From Neorhizobium sp. UBA7851 (GTDB lineage Bacteria > Pseudomonadota > Alphaproteobacteria > Rhizobiales > Rhizobiaceae), in contig DLSX01000081.1 in NCBI GenBank assembly GCA_002500765.1, positions 5,582-69,581 on the forward strand: 64,000 nt of DNA, in the 5' to 3' direction. Each line of letters begins with the position of its first letter. The first letter of the stretch is position 1. Position numbers and translations under genes: made by a program. Of this stretch, positions 37,550-46,038 are shown piece after piece. The notes below the pieces were generated by a model, which was not told the DNA's origin, did no database searches, and saw nothing but the letters and a program-made list of their open reading frames with translations.

Positions 37550-38377
37550 TTACAATCTTGCAACCGCGCGGAGTTCTGCCGCCGTCGTCGTGGGAAGATC
37601 GAAGAATTCGAGATAGGCCGGGATCTGCTCGAACAGCATGTCCGTTCCGACCTGATACTCACAGCCGCGAGCGCGCGCCGCAGCCAGGAAAGGAGTTATC
37701 TCACGGCTCAGCACCACCTCACCAACGAAGGCTGAAGACGCAATCCGGGTGACATCGAAAGGCAGTGGATCATTGTCATTCATACCGAGCGGCGTGGCGT
37801 TGATGACGACATCGTAGCCGTCCGGATCGGTCTTCCCGGCCTCCACACGCAGCCCCGGATAATGACGGCGCAAGCGGTCCACAAGGCCCTGCATCATCGG
37901 GATGGATGCATCGGAAAGCGCCAGTTCCGTCAATCCCGCTTTGGCAAGCGACGCGGCTATCGCCGAGCCGACGCCTCCGGCACCGGCCATGATCGCTCTT
38001 TTGCCCTCGATCTCTCGTCCTCTGCGCAGCATCCCGCGAACGAAACCCTCACCATCGAACATGTCGCCGACAAGGCCGCCATCTGATCCAATTTTCACTG
38101 CGTTGCAGGCTCCGGCCACCTGCGCATTGGTGGAGATTTCGTCCAGCAATCCCATGGTGGTGATCTTGTGCGGCATGGTGATCAGCGCACCATGGATATT
38201 GGAAAGGCGGAAGACCAGTTTCAGAAATGCCTTGTAGTCATCGGGCCGGCATCCCATCGGCACCACGACCGCATCGATACCGTTTTTCTCGAAATAGGGA
38301 TTGTAGATCAACGGCGCCTTGAAGGAATGCGTCGGGAACCCGAGATGTGCGATGAGTTTTGTGTTGCCGCTTATCAT
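37550..38377 (-). CDS. Shikimate/quinate dehydrogenase (AroE-like)
   Basis: 275 residues from ATG 38377. ITMPHKITTMGLLDE holds the catalytic lysine; GDMFDGEGFVRG replaces the usual NTDG motif but keeps the aspartate; MAGAGGVGSAIAASLAKAG is the NAD(P) loop, and NATPLGMNDNDPLPFD is family-typical. The substitution around the aspartate is seen in catabolic AroE relatives. In this cluster it would oxidise shikimate to 3-dehydroshikimate or quinate to 3-dehydroquinate rather than serve aromatic biosynthesis. Confidence 0.87.
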   Translation of the reverse strand: MISGNTKLIAHLGFPTHSFKAPLIYNPYFEKNGIDAVVVPMGCRPDDYKAFLKLVFRLSNIHGALITMPHKITTMGLLDEISTNAQVAGACNAVKIGSDGGLVGDMFDGEGFVRGMLRRGREIEGKRAIMAGAGGVGSAIAASLAKAGLTELALSDASIPMMQGLVDRLRRHYPGLRVEAGKTDPDGYDVVINATPLGMNDNDPLPFDVTRIASSAFVGEVVLSREITPFLAAARARGCEYQVGTDMLFEQIPAYLEFFDLPTTTAAELRAVARL

Positions 38378-38411
38378 CGGCCTTACCTTCCGGCTATCAG
38401 CCTGTATCGCA

Positions 38412-39182
38412 TCAATGCCGCCCGAGGATTTCGCCAAGGAATTTTCGGGTGCGTTCATGTTTCGGATTGGAGAAGAACTCGGCGGGTGGTGCTTCCTCGA
38501 CAATCGCGCCGCTTGCCATGAAGATGACGCGATCGGCAACCTGACGGGCGAAACCCATTTCATGGGTCACGCAGATCATCGTCATGCCCTCTTCGGCCAA
38601 TGCGATCATCGTATCGAGCACTTCCTTGACCATTTCCGGGTCAAGTGCGGATGTCGGCTCGTCGAACAGCATCGCCTTGGGCCGCATGCAGAGGGCCCGC
38701 GCAATGGCGACGCGCTGCTGCTGCCCGCCGGACAACTGGGCAGGATATTTTTCTGCCTGCTCGGAGATCTTGACCCGTTCCAGCAGCTGACGGGCACGAT
38801 CCTCGGCTTGCGCCTTGTCAAGACCGAGTGATCGCATCGGAGCCAGCATGCAGTTCTGCAACACGGTCAGATGCGGAAAGAGATTGAACTGCTGGAAGAC
38901 CATGCCGACCTCGCGGCGCACCGCATCGATCGTCTTCGATCCGTGCCCGAGCATGATGCCGCCGACATGAATGTCACCCTTCTGATAGGCTTCCAGGTGG
39001 TTGATGCAGCGGATAAGCGTGGACTTGCCGCTTCCCGAGGGGCCGCATAGCACGATCTTTTCGCCCTTCGCGACAGACATGTTGATGTTCTCGAGCGCCT
39101 TGAAGGCGCCGTACCATTTTTCCACGCCCGAGAGCGAGATCATCGGCTCGGTGGTCGTTGCAGTATTTATTGTCTGGTTCAT
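38412..39182 (-). CDS. Polar amino acid-type ABC transporter ATP-binding protein
   Basis: 256 residues from ATG 39182, eight bases from GGAG. Walker [19 protein letters not shown], signature [15 protein letters not shown] and Walker [16 protein letters not shown] are canonical GlnQ/HisP type. It lies between the AroE-like gene and two permease genes, so it serves the transporter of the quinate/shikimate cluster. Confidence 0.93.
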   Translation of the reverse strand: MNQTINTATTTEPMISLSGVEKWYGAFKALENINMSVAKGEKIVLCGPSGSGKSTLIRCINHLEAYQKGDIHVGGIMLGHGSKTIDAVRREVGMVFQQFNLFPHLTVLQNCMLAPMRSLGLDKAQAEDRARQLLERVKISEQAEKYPAQLSGGQQQRVAIARALCMRPKAMLFDEPTSALDPEMVKEVLDTMIALAEEGMTMICVTHEMGFARQVADRVIFMASGAIVEEAPPAEFFSNPKHERTRKFLGEILGRH

Positions 39183-39215
39183 CCATGAAACTCCGGATTT
39201 CTCGACGGGCACGGC

Positions 39216-39857
39216 CTAGCGGCTGGCGGTCAGGAATTTGCGCTCAAGATGGGCGCCGTAGATGGTCAGCGGGCAGCACATCAGGAAGTAGAGGGCTCCG
39301 ACCACGCCGAAGACGGTCAATGGCTGGAAGATCTGGTTTGAGATGATGTTGCCGGCGCGCGTGAGTTCGGTGAAACCGACGATCGAGGCAAGCGACGTGC
39401 CCTTGATAAGCTGCACCAGGAAGCCGATCGTGGCCGGCAGTGAGATCCGTATAGCCTGGGGAAGGACGACATCCTTCATCCGCGAAACGTAACCCAGGCT
39501 CAGCGCCTTGGCGGCCTCCGTCTGGCCACGCGGAACGGCTTCGATCGATCCTCGCCAGATTTCCCCCAGAAAGGCGCTTGCATGGAGGGTCAGGCCGACC
39601 GACACCGCAGCCCATGCATCCATCTGGATGCCGATCAGGGCAAGTCCGTAATAGACCACGAAGAGCTGCATCAGGAGCGGCGTGCCCTGGAAGACTGCGA
39701 TATAACCGGCTGTCAGGCGCTCGACGACGAAGATGCCGGATGTGCGTGCCAGAGCGACGATCAGCCCCGCAATACTGCCACATATGAAGGCGACCACGGA
39801 CAGCGCGACGGTCCATTTGAGGCCTACCAGAAGGAAAAGGAATTCTTCGCGTCCCAT
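39216..39857 (-). CDS. Polar amino acid-type ABC transporter permease
   Basis: 213 residues, AAGGAGG upstream of ATG 39857. Five hydrophobic segments, the docking loop EAAKALSLGYVSRMKDVVLPQAIRISLPA, and VQLIKGTSLASIVGFTEL near the end are typical of HisM/HisQ-type permeases. Partner of the permease at 39870-40538. Confidence 0.92.
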   Translation of the reverse strand: MGREEFLFLLVGLKWTVALSVVAFICGSIAGLIVALARTSGIFVVERLTAGYIAVFQGTPLLMQLFVVYYGLALIGIQMDAWAAVSVGLTLHASAFLGEIWRGSIEAVPRGQTEAAKALSLGYVSRMKDVVLPQAIRISLPATIGFLVQLIKGTSLASIVGFTELTRAGNIISNQIFQPLTVFGVVGALYFLMCCPLTIYGAHLERKFLTASR

Positions 39858-39869
39858 TCGATTTCCTCC

Positions 39870-40538
39870 TTATCTGACCGGGTAGCTGAAATAGCGGGAG
39901 GAGAAGAGCGCGAAGATGCGCATCATCACCCAGGAAATGACGAGGTAGAACGCCGTCACGGTGAAATAGACCTCGAAGCTGCGGAAACTGTCGGACTCGA
40001 TCCGTTGCGATACCGAGGTGAGTTCGTAGGCCGAGATCGCCGATGCGATGCTGGTCGTCAGCGTCAGCAGAATGAACTGGCTCGTCAGCGAGGGATAGAT
40101 CGCCCTCAGCGCCGGCTTCAGGATGATCAGGCGGAAGACCTGAGCCTTGTGCAGTCCGAGCGCCAGTCCCGCCTCCATCTGCCCCTTCGAGATGGACTGC
40201 ACGCCACCACGAATGATTTCGATGGCATAGGCACCGCCATTGATGCCGAGCGCGATGATCGCGGTCGGCGTCGGATCGAGCCGGATGCCCGCCAGCGGCA
40301 GTGCGAAATAGATGAAGAAGATCTGCACCAGAAACGGCGTGTTGCGGATCAGTTCGACGAAGCCGATCACGAGCCAGCGCAAAGGCCTGTAGGGTGATTG
40401 GCGCAGAATGACGCCGCCGATGCCGATGACGATCGCCAGAAGCATGCCGCAGATGGCCAGCGTAAACGTGCCGAGACAGGCCCATAGAAGGTTTGGCAAA
40501 CCGTCGATGACCGGAGTGAAATCAAGGGTGTAGTTCAT
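39870..40538 (-). CDS. Polar amino acid-type ABC transporter permease
   Basis: 222 residues. The N-terminal NLLWACLGTFTLAICGMLLAIVIGIGGV segment is followed by FVELIRNTPFLVQIFFIYFALP and the docking loop EAGLALGLHKAQVFRLIILKPALRAIYPSL. It lies just after aroQ in the same direction and 12 bp before its partner. Confidence 0.92.
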   Translation of the reverse strand: MNYTLDFTPVIDGLPNLLWACLGTFTLAICGMLLAIVIGIGGVILRQSPYRPLRWLVIGFVELIRNTPFLVQIFFIYFALPLAGIRLDPTPTAIIALGINGGAYAIEIIRGGVQSISKGQMEAGLALGLHKAQVFRLIILKPALRAIYPSLTSQFILLTLTTSIASAISAYELTSVSQRIESDSFRSFEVYFTVTAFYLVISWVMMRIFALFSSRYFSYPVR

Positions 40539-40559
40539 GACATCTCCTGCGGCGCGTTC

Positions 40560-41003
40560 TCAGGACGGCTCGACCATGCCGGCCATCGCTTCGATCGCCA
40601 GTTCATAACCGCGGGCTCCGAAGCCGATCATGATGCCGGTCGCGGTGCGCGAAATCAGGGAATTGTGATAGATGCTCTCGCGGGCATGCACGTTGGATAT
40701 GTGCAGCTCTATCTTCGCACCGTCGAAAGTCTTCAGTGCGTCCAGCAGGGCGATGGACGTGAAAGTGTATCCGGCCGGATTGATGATGATGCCGCAGGCA
40801 TCCTTTCGCGCCTGATGGACGGATTCCACCAATTCACCCTCGAAATTCGTCTGGCGGAAATCGATCGAGAACCCCAGAGACGCGGCTTTCGCTTCGCATC
40901 GCTCCCGAATGTCGCCAAGGGTTGTCGTGCCGTATATGGACGGCTCCCGCTCACCCAGAAGATTGAGGTTGGGTCCGTTAAGGACAAAGATCGTCTTGTT
41001 CAT
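40560..41003 (-). CDS. aroQ: Type II 3-dehydroquinate dehydratase
   Basis: 147 residues from ATG 41003. Family motifs: VLNGPNLNLLGEREPSIYG at 6-24 with the catalytic tyrosine, RQTNFEGELVESVHQA, IIINPAGYTFTSIALLDAL, and ELHISNVHARE with the catalytic histidine. It dehydrates 3-dehydroquinate to 3-dehydroshikimate. Placed inside a catabolic transporter operon, it acts in quinate breakdown. Confidence 0.93.
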   Translation of the reverse strand: MNKTIFVLNGPNLNLLGEREPSIYGTTTLGDIRERCEAKAASLGFSIDFRQTNFEGELVESVHQARKDACGIIINPAGYTFTSIALLDALKTFDGAKIELHISNVHARESIYHNSLISRTATGIMIGFGARGYELAIEAMAGMVEPS

Positions 41004-41017
41004 GGAAAAACTCCGGG

Positions 41018-41073
41018 CAGCGTCGGCGCAGGGGCTAGCCATGCGCCGACGCTGGCACCTCATTCAGGTGCCA
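41018..41073 (-). promoter_or_regulatory. Tandem hairpins between binding-protein gene and aroQ
   Basis: A 13-base perfect stem (41018-41030 with 41042-41054, loop about 11) is followed by an eight-base stem TGGCACCT/AGGTGCCA (41053-41060 with 41066-41073, loop CATTC); the two share one or two bases, so they may be alternatives. They lie in the 105-bp gap behind the binding-protein gene. Confidence 0.62.
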
Positions 41074-41108
41074 CCACGCGAAATTCAGAGTTTACGAAGA
41101 GCCGGAGC

Positions 41109-41939
41109 TCAGTTCGCGGTGAACGAAATACCTTCGAGGCTCTTCGGGAATTCCGGCACCGGCACCTTCATCCACTTGTCGTAGATCTTCTTCAGTTCAC
41201 CATTGGCCTTGATCTTGTCGATGAACTCGTTCACCGCGACATTGATCTCTTTTTCGCCGAGGCGCGTGCAGGCGCCGTTGTAGAGCTTCTGGAATTCGAG
41301 CTTGTTTTCGAATTTGCCCGGAACAGCCTTCTCGACGCGATCGAGATAGAAGATGTTGCCGCCGAGCGCGTCGACCTGGCCGGAAGCCAATGCCTGAACG
41401 CTTGCTGCGTCCCCGTCATATCGGCGAATGGTCGCGGTAGAAGGAGCATTTTTGGTGACCTGAGTATCCTGGGCTGCACCCTTGGCGACGCTGATCGTCA
41501 AGCCGGCCATATCCTCATTCGTCTTGATCGACTTGTCCTTCGGCCCGATCAGGACGATGGCATTCGCATTGTAAGGCTGGCTGAACTGCACGGCCTTGGC
41601 GCGATCCGGCAACATCGCCATCGTCGCGAACAGAATGTCGACGCGACCTGATGTCAATGCGGGAATGCGGTTATTGACTTCGAGCGGAACAAATTCCACG
41701 TCGACACCGAGTTCCTTGGCGAACAGCGCGCCCATTTCGGCATCAAAGCCGTCCTGCTTGCCTGCGCTCGTGACGAAACCCCAAGGCGGGTTATCGCCTT
41801 GGATCCCCACGACCAGCTTGCCTTTGGCCTTGATCTCGGCCGGCGTGATAGCTGCTGCCGGCTGCGAAAGCGATGCTGCGGCGACAATTGCCGCGGCGCC
41901 CAACAAGGCGCGGCGTCGATTCAATTTGAATCCAAACAT
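41109..41939 (-). CDS. Polar amino acid-type ABC transporter, substrate-binding protein
   Basis: 276 residues from ATG 41939. The export signal starts MFGFKLNRRRALLGAAAIV, with an arginine cluster that resembles a twin-arginine signal but lacks the full S/T-RRxFLK form, and ends at PAAA. GIQGDNPPWGFVTSAGKQDGFDAEMGALFA and DILFATMAMLPDRAKAVQFSQPY follow the family 3 pattern. First gene of the leftward quinate/shikimate operon, so the ligand is probably an acidic cyclic compound rather than an amino acid. Confidence 0.9.
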   Translation of the reverse strand: MFGFKLNRRRALLGAAAIVAAASLSQPAAAITPAEIKAKGKLVVGIQGDNPPWGFVTSAGKQDGFDAEMGALFAKELGVDVEFVPLEVNNRIPALTSGRVDILFATMAMLPDRAKAVQFSQPYNANAIVLIGPKDKSIKTNEDMAGLTISVAKGAAQDTQVTKNAPSTATIRRYDGDAASVQALASGQVDALGGNIFYLDRVEKAVPGKFENKLEFQKLYNGACTRLGEKEINVAVNEFIDKIKANGELKKIYDKWMKVPVPEFPKSLEGISFTAN

Positions 41940-42056
41940 TAGGTGCTCCTCCTCTGATAGCCCGAAAGGCCTGCCAGCTCTCCTCCAGCTGGTAACACGC
42001 CAAAATTGACATAAGCCCATTTTCAAATCAACAGAGTTTTTCTATAATCTCCGATA

Positions 42057-42113
42057 AAATGCATTTCGACATTTGTGTGGAAAATTGCATTACGATTTTT
42101 TGCAGTGCAAAAA
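42057..42113 (+). promoter_or_regulatory. TGCA-centred palindromes upstream of quiC
   Basis: AAATGCATTT at 42057-42066 is a perfect 10-bp palindrome, and TTTTTGCA (42097-42104), one base, TGCAAAAA (42106-42113) is a perfect 17-bp one; an ATTGCATT half-site lies between them. They sit 27-80 bp before the quiC start in the 200-bp gap between the two divergent operons. Likely binding sites for the GntR regulators downstream. Confidence 0.5.
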
Positions 42114-42139
42114 GCGGATTGTTTCAGGAGGAGGAAACA

Positions 42140-44029
42140 ATGAAAACATCGATTGCCACGGTGTCGATCAGCGGAGAGTTTCCCGAGAAACTGGCGGCCA
42201 TTGCCGCAGCCGGGTTCGACGGGGTGGAGATATTCGAAAATGATTTCCTCGCTTTCGACGGCAATCCGGCTGATGTCGGACGCATGGTTCGCGACCACGG
42301 ACTGGAAATCACGCTTTTCCAACCGTTCCGGGATTTTGAGGGCATGCCGGAACCGTTGCGCAGCCGGACGTTCGATCGCGCCGAGCGCAAATTCGACATC
42401 ATGCAGCAACTCGGCACCGACCTCGTCCTTGTCTGCTCCAACGTTTCGCCTGCATCGCTTGGCGGCATAGATCGGGCTGCGGCAGATTTCCACGAATTGG
42501 GCGAGCGGGTGGCGAAGCGCGGGCTTCGCGTGGGATACGAGGCTCTGGCATGGGGCCGGCATATCAACGACCACCGCGACGCCTGGGAAATCGTGCGGCG
42601 CGCCGATCATCCCAATATCGGCCTCATCCTCGACAGTTTTCACACCCTGTCACGTAAGATCGACGTCGGATCGATCCGCTCCATACCGAAGGACAAGATC
42701 TTCATCGTACAGATGGCGGACGCGCCGCTGATCGAGATGGATCTACTCTATTGGTCACGCCATTTCCGCAACATGCCGGGCGAAGGCGACCTGCCGGTAA
42801 GGGAGTTCACCGAAGCCATCGCCGCGACGGGCTATGACGGTTATCTGTCTTTGGAGATCTTCAATGACCAGTTCCGCGGTGGCTCTCCAAAGACGATTGC
42901 GGCCGACGGTCACCGTTCGCTGGTCTATCTGGGCGATCAGGTTCGTCGAAATCCGGAGGCTGCGACGCTGACCGTTGCGGAAATGCCGGATCGCGCTGCC
43001 GTGAAGGGCATCGGGTTCGTCGAGTTCTCAGCCGATGAACAAGACGGCGAGAACCTTGCCACCATTCTCAAGACGCTCGGTTTCCGCAAGATTGCGGTTC
43101 ATCGCTCGAAGAAGGTCACGATTTTCGAACAGGGCAGGATCCGCCTTCTGCTCAACACCGACGAAAAGGGCTTCGCCAATGCCTCCTTTGCTGTACACGG
43201 CACGTCTGCCTATGCGGTCGCACTGATTGTCGAAGATGCCGGCGCGGCCCATGCGCGCGCAATCGCGCTCGGCGCCGAACCATTCGAGCAGGTGGTGAGC
43301 CGAGGCGAAGTGCAAATCCCGGCGATCCGCGGTGTGGGCGGTGGGTTGATCTATTTCCTCGATGAGAAAGGCAACCTCGGCCGGTTCGCGGAGATCGACT
43401 TCACCCCGGTTTCCGAAGGCACGGACATCGCCGCAGCGCATCTTGCCCATATCGATCACGTCGCCCAGACCGTCGTTTACGATGAAATGCTGACCTGGCT
43501 GTTATTCTACACCTCCATATTCGCAGCCGATAAGACGCCGATGGTCGACATCATCGACCCGTCCGGCGTGGTGCGCAGCCAGGTGGTCGAAAATACGTCA
43601 GGCAGCCTGCGCCTGACGCTGAATGGAGCGGAGAACCGCCGCACACTGGCTGGCCATTTTATCGCGGAACGGTTCGGCTCGGGCATACAGCACCTCGCTT
43701 TTCATACCGAGGACATCTTCGCGACAGTTGCCGCCTTGCGCAAAAACGGCTTCCAGCCCCTGCCCATATCTCCGAACTATTACGGCGATATCGAAGCTCG
43801 GTTCGGCCTGGATCCGGCCCTGACGGAGCGATTGAAGGCCGACAATATTCTCTACGACAGAGACGACCACGGCGAATATTTCCAGATTTACAGCACGACA
43901 TTCGGCGAGGGCTTCTTTTTCGAGATCGTGCAACGCAGCGGCTATCGCGGATATGGCGCGGCCAACGCCATCTTCCGCATTGCTGCCTTGAAGAAGGCTC
44001 TCAGGCCTGAAGGCTTGCCGAGGCTTTAG
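42140..44029 (+). CDS. quiC: 3-Dehydroshikimate dehydratase fused to an HPPD-like VOC domain (QuiC type)
   Basis: 629 residues from ATG 42140, behind CAGGAGGAGG. Residues 1-270 form an AP-endonuclease-2-type TIM barrel with metal residues E134 (VGYEALAWGRH), D165 (LILDSFHTL), Q191 (FIVQMADAP) and E239 (LSLEIFND), matching the active site reported for Pseudomonas QuiC1 as I recall it. Residues 285-629 resemble 4-hydroxyphenylpyruvate dioxygenase, with the facial-triad candidates H440, H518 and E595. The first half makes protocatechuate from 3-dehydroshikimate. The role of the second half is unsettled. It joins the quinate and pca blocks. Confidence 0.92.
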   Translation: MKTSIATVSISGEFPEKLAAIAAAGFDGVEIFENDFLAFDGNPADVGRMVRDHGLEITLFQPFRDFEGMPEPLRSRTFDRAERKFDIMQQLGTDLVLVCSNVSPASLGGIDRAAADFHELGERVAKRGLRVGYEALAWGRHINDHRDAWEIVRRADHPNIGLILDSFHTLSRKIDVGSIRSIPKDKIFIVQMADAPLIEMDLLYWSRHFRNMPGEGDLPVREFTEAIAATGYDGYLSLEIFNDQFRGGSPKTIAADGHRSLVYLGDQVRRNPEAATLTVAEMPDRAAVKGIGFVEFSADEQDGENLATILKTLGFRKIAVHRSKKVTIFEQGRIRLLLNTDEKGFANASFAVHGTSAYAVALIVEDAGAAHARAIALGAEPFEQVVSRGEVQIPAIRGVGGGLIYFLDEKGNLGRFAEIDFTPVSEGTDIAAAHLAHIDHVAQTVVYDEMLTWLLFYTSIFAADKTPMVDIIDPSGVVRSQVVENTSGSLRLTLNGAENRRTLAGHFIAERFGSGIQHLAFHTEDIFATVAALRKNGFQPLPISPNYYGDIEARFGLDPALTERLKADNILYDRDDHGEYFQIYSTTFGEGFFFEIVQRSGYRGYGAANAIFRIAALKKALRPEGLPRL

Positions 44030-44123
44030 TCCATGGTGGACCAAACTTTTGAGCGTGACCGGGTGGGTTTAAACAAGCGGACGGAATATGTATGAGAATT
44101 GAGAAAATCTCCGAGATGCCCAC

Positions 44124-44798
44124 ATGCTTTCCGATCTAGCCACCGAAACCGTTGCCGAAAACAGCTACAAGCGAATTCGAGCCGATATCATTTTCGGGCG
44201 CCTCGCTCCCGGCCAGAAGCTCAAGCTCGAGAAGCTCAAGGAGACCTATGACACCAGCGTCAGCACGCTGAGGGAGATCCTCAACCGTCTGGCCTCCGAA
44301 GGACTCGTCGTGGCGGAAGGCCAACGCGGCTTTCATGTGGCTCCGATGTCGTCAACCGATTTGAAGGAGATCGCCGCACTGCGTCTGCTGTTGGAGACAC
44401 ACGCACTGGAGCAGTCCTTCGAGAGAGGTGACGTCGACTGGGAGGCGCGGCTCGTATCCGCGCATTACAAACTTGCCCGCATGGAAAGCATCATGGCCAG
44501 CGGCGATACCAGTCAGACGGAAGACTGGAAGCGTTATGACTGGGAGTTTCACCAGGCTCTGATTTCCGCTTGTGGGTCGAGACTGCTGATGGAAACCCAT
44601 GCCGCCATCTTCGATAAATATCTCCGCTACCAGATGGTTGCCCTCTCCTATCGCGGCAAGATTGCTGCAGACGAACACAAGCGGCTTCTGGATGCCGCCC
44701 TCGAGCGAGACCAGAAGACGGCGAAAAAGATCCTCGGCCTGCACATTCAGGGCGGCGTGGAACATGCATTGGCGAGAAAGTCGCCGCTTCAGGATTGA
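44124..44798 (+). CDS. GntR family regulator, FCD subfamily (tandem copy 1)
   Basis: 224 residues. N-terminal winged helix with IRADIIFGRLAPGQKLKLEKLKETYDTSVSTLREILNRLASEGLV, then EGQRGFHVAPMS; the C-terminal helical FCD domain contains YDWEFHQALISACGS and HKRLLDAAL, which hold metal-binding histidines in the family. The ribosome site is weak and a seven-codon ATG...TAG mini-frame (44116-44139) overlaps the start. It follows quiC by 94 bp. Confidence 0.88.
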   Translation: MLSDLATETVAENSYKRIRADIIFGRLAPGQKLKLEKLKETYDTSVSTLREILNRLASEGLVVAEGQRGFHVAPMSSTDLKEIAALRLLLETHALEQSFERGDVDWEARLVSAHYKLARMESIMASGDTSQTEDWKRYDWEFHQALISACGSRLLMETHAAIFDKYLRYQMVALSYRGKIAADEHKRLLDAALERDQKTAKKILGLHIQGGVEHALARKSPLQD

Positions 44799-44800
44799 TT

Positions 44801-45505
44801 ATGCGCGAAGAACGATCAGGAGAGCACGAACGGGTGAACAACCTCAGCGAAAGCGTAAGTGATGCGGTTTTCCGTCGGTTGCGGCAGGACATCATACTGG
44901 GGAATTTGCCACCCGGCTCCAAGATCAAGCTTGAAAAGGCTCGCGAGCGATATTCGATCAGCATTTCCTCACTGCGGGAGATCCTTTGCAGATTGTCGGC
45001 AGAGAATCTCGTGCTTGCAGAAGGGCAGCGCGGATTTGAGGTCAGTCCGGTATCCAGGCAAGAACTGACGGAGCTGGCCGACCTTCGCATCGTGTTGGAA
45101 TGCCATGCTATCGGCCTTTCATTCGCCACCGGAGATCTCGAGTGGGAAGGCTCGATCGTGGCTGCGCATCACCGACTGGCTGCGGTGGAGCGCAGGCTTC
45201 TTGCTGGAGATACGGCCCGCACGATCGACTGGGTCAGATGTGACTGGGAGTTTCACCGGGCGATCGTCGCGGCAAGCAAGTCGACAACGCTGCTGCAAAA
45301 CCTCTCCTCGGTCTTCGATCGCTTCCTTCGATACCATATGCTCGCCGGCAGTTTTCGAGGCAATGCGGTCGTTGATGACCACAGGCTGCTATTTGAGCGA
45401 GCGCTTGCAAGAGACGCGAATGGCGCACGGCAGATCATCACAATCCATGTGCAAAAGGGCGTTGAGCACATTTTGAAAGAGCCACAATTTCTTTCAAAGA
45501 GATGA
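44801..45505 (+). CDS. GntR family regulator, FCD subfamily (tandem copy 2)
   Basis: 234 residues from ATG 44801 with AGGA upstream, two bases after the stop of copy 1. The helix-turn-helix (LRQDIILGNLPPGSKIKLEKARERYSISISSLREILCRLSAENLV) and FCD domain (CDWEFHRAIVAASKS) align with copy 1 from end to end, including a shared LAEGQRGF/VAEGQRGF linker, so the pair arose by duplication. The stop lies one base before the left end of an IS481 remnant. Confidence 0.87.
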   Translation: MREERSGEHERVNNLSESVSDAVFRRLRQDIILGNLPPGSKIKLEKARERYSISISSLREILCRLSAENLVLAEGQRGFEVSPVSRQELTELADLRIVLECHAIGLSFATGDLEWEGSIVAAHHRLAAVERRLLAGDTARTIDWVRCDWEFHRAIVAASKSTTLLQNLSSVFDRFLRYHMLAGSFRGNAVVDDHRLLFERALARDANGARQIITIHVQKGVEHILKEPQFLSKR

Positions 45506-45506
45506 G

Positions 45507-45975
45507 TGTTGTCCGTTCTGAGAGATAGGTGACGTTTTGTACCGGAGACATGGGTAACACTTTTCGCTTTGCGGGAGGTGTTTATGCCGTGGAGAGAGAC
45601 TTCGGTCATGGATGAACGTCTATGCTTTGTCGCCCGGTTGCTTGAGGGCGAAGGGATGAGCGATGTGTGCCGGGAGTTCGGCATCTCGCGCAAAACCGGA
45701 TACAAGATTTTCAGCCGCGACAGGGATGACGGCCTGGAGGCACTGACGGATCGGCGCGGCGTCCGGTGCGATATGCCAACCAGTTGCCGGCTCAGGTTGA
45801 GGCGCTGATCGTGTCTTCGAAGAAGGGCAAGCCGCATTGAGGTGCACGCAAGATCAGGGAATTGCTGGTGCGCAGGCTTGCCGGCGACATGCGCATCCCC
45901 TCGACGAGCACGGTGCATGCCATCTTCGATCGCCACGGGTGGTTACCCGTGGCTGATCTGTTTAGGCGCGACTGA
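45507..45975 (+). mobile_element. IS481-family element remnant with broken transposase
   Basis: The left end shows the TGTCCGTTCTGAGAGATAGG stretch that precedes IS481-type transposases in this clade. The transposase begins at ATG 45584 (WRETSVMDERLCFVARLLEGEG, then VCREFGISRKTGYKIF) but shifts frame near 45760; the next phase reads YANQLPAQVEALIVSSKKGKPH, meets TGA at 45838-45840 where homologues have tryptophan, then GARKIRELLVRRLAGDMRIP. Similarity stops at about 45945, so the catalytic DDE domain and right end are lost. Confidence 0.8.
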
Positions 45976-46038
45976 GGCCGGGGCAATTCCTTCGGATCGC
46001 AGCGATGGAAGTCTGCCGTTACGCCTAAGAAGATCGAC

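Noticed and set aside
40560..41003. aroQ as part of housekeeping aromatic biosynthesis
   Set aside because: It lies inside a catabolic ABC transporter operon with AroE-like and divergent quiC, so a degradative role is more likely.
44116..44139. Seven-codon ATG to TAG mini-frame overlapping the first GntR start
   Set aside because: Could be a leader peptide, but there is no ribosome site or conserved motif, so it is only mentioned under the GntR gene.
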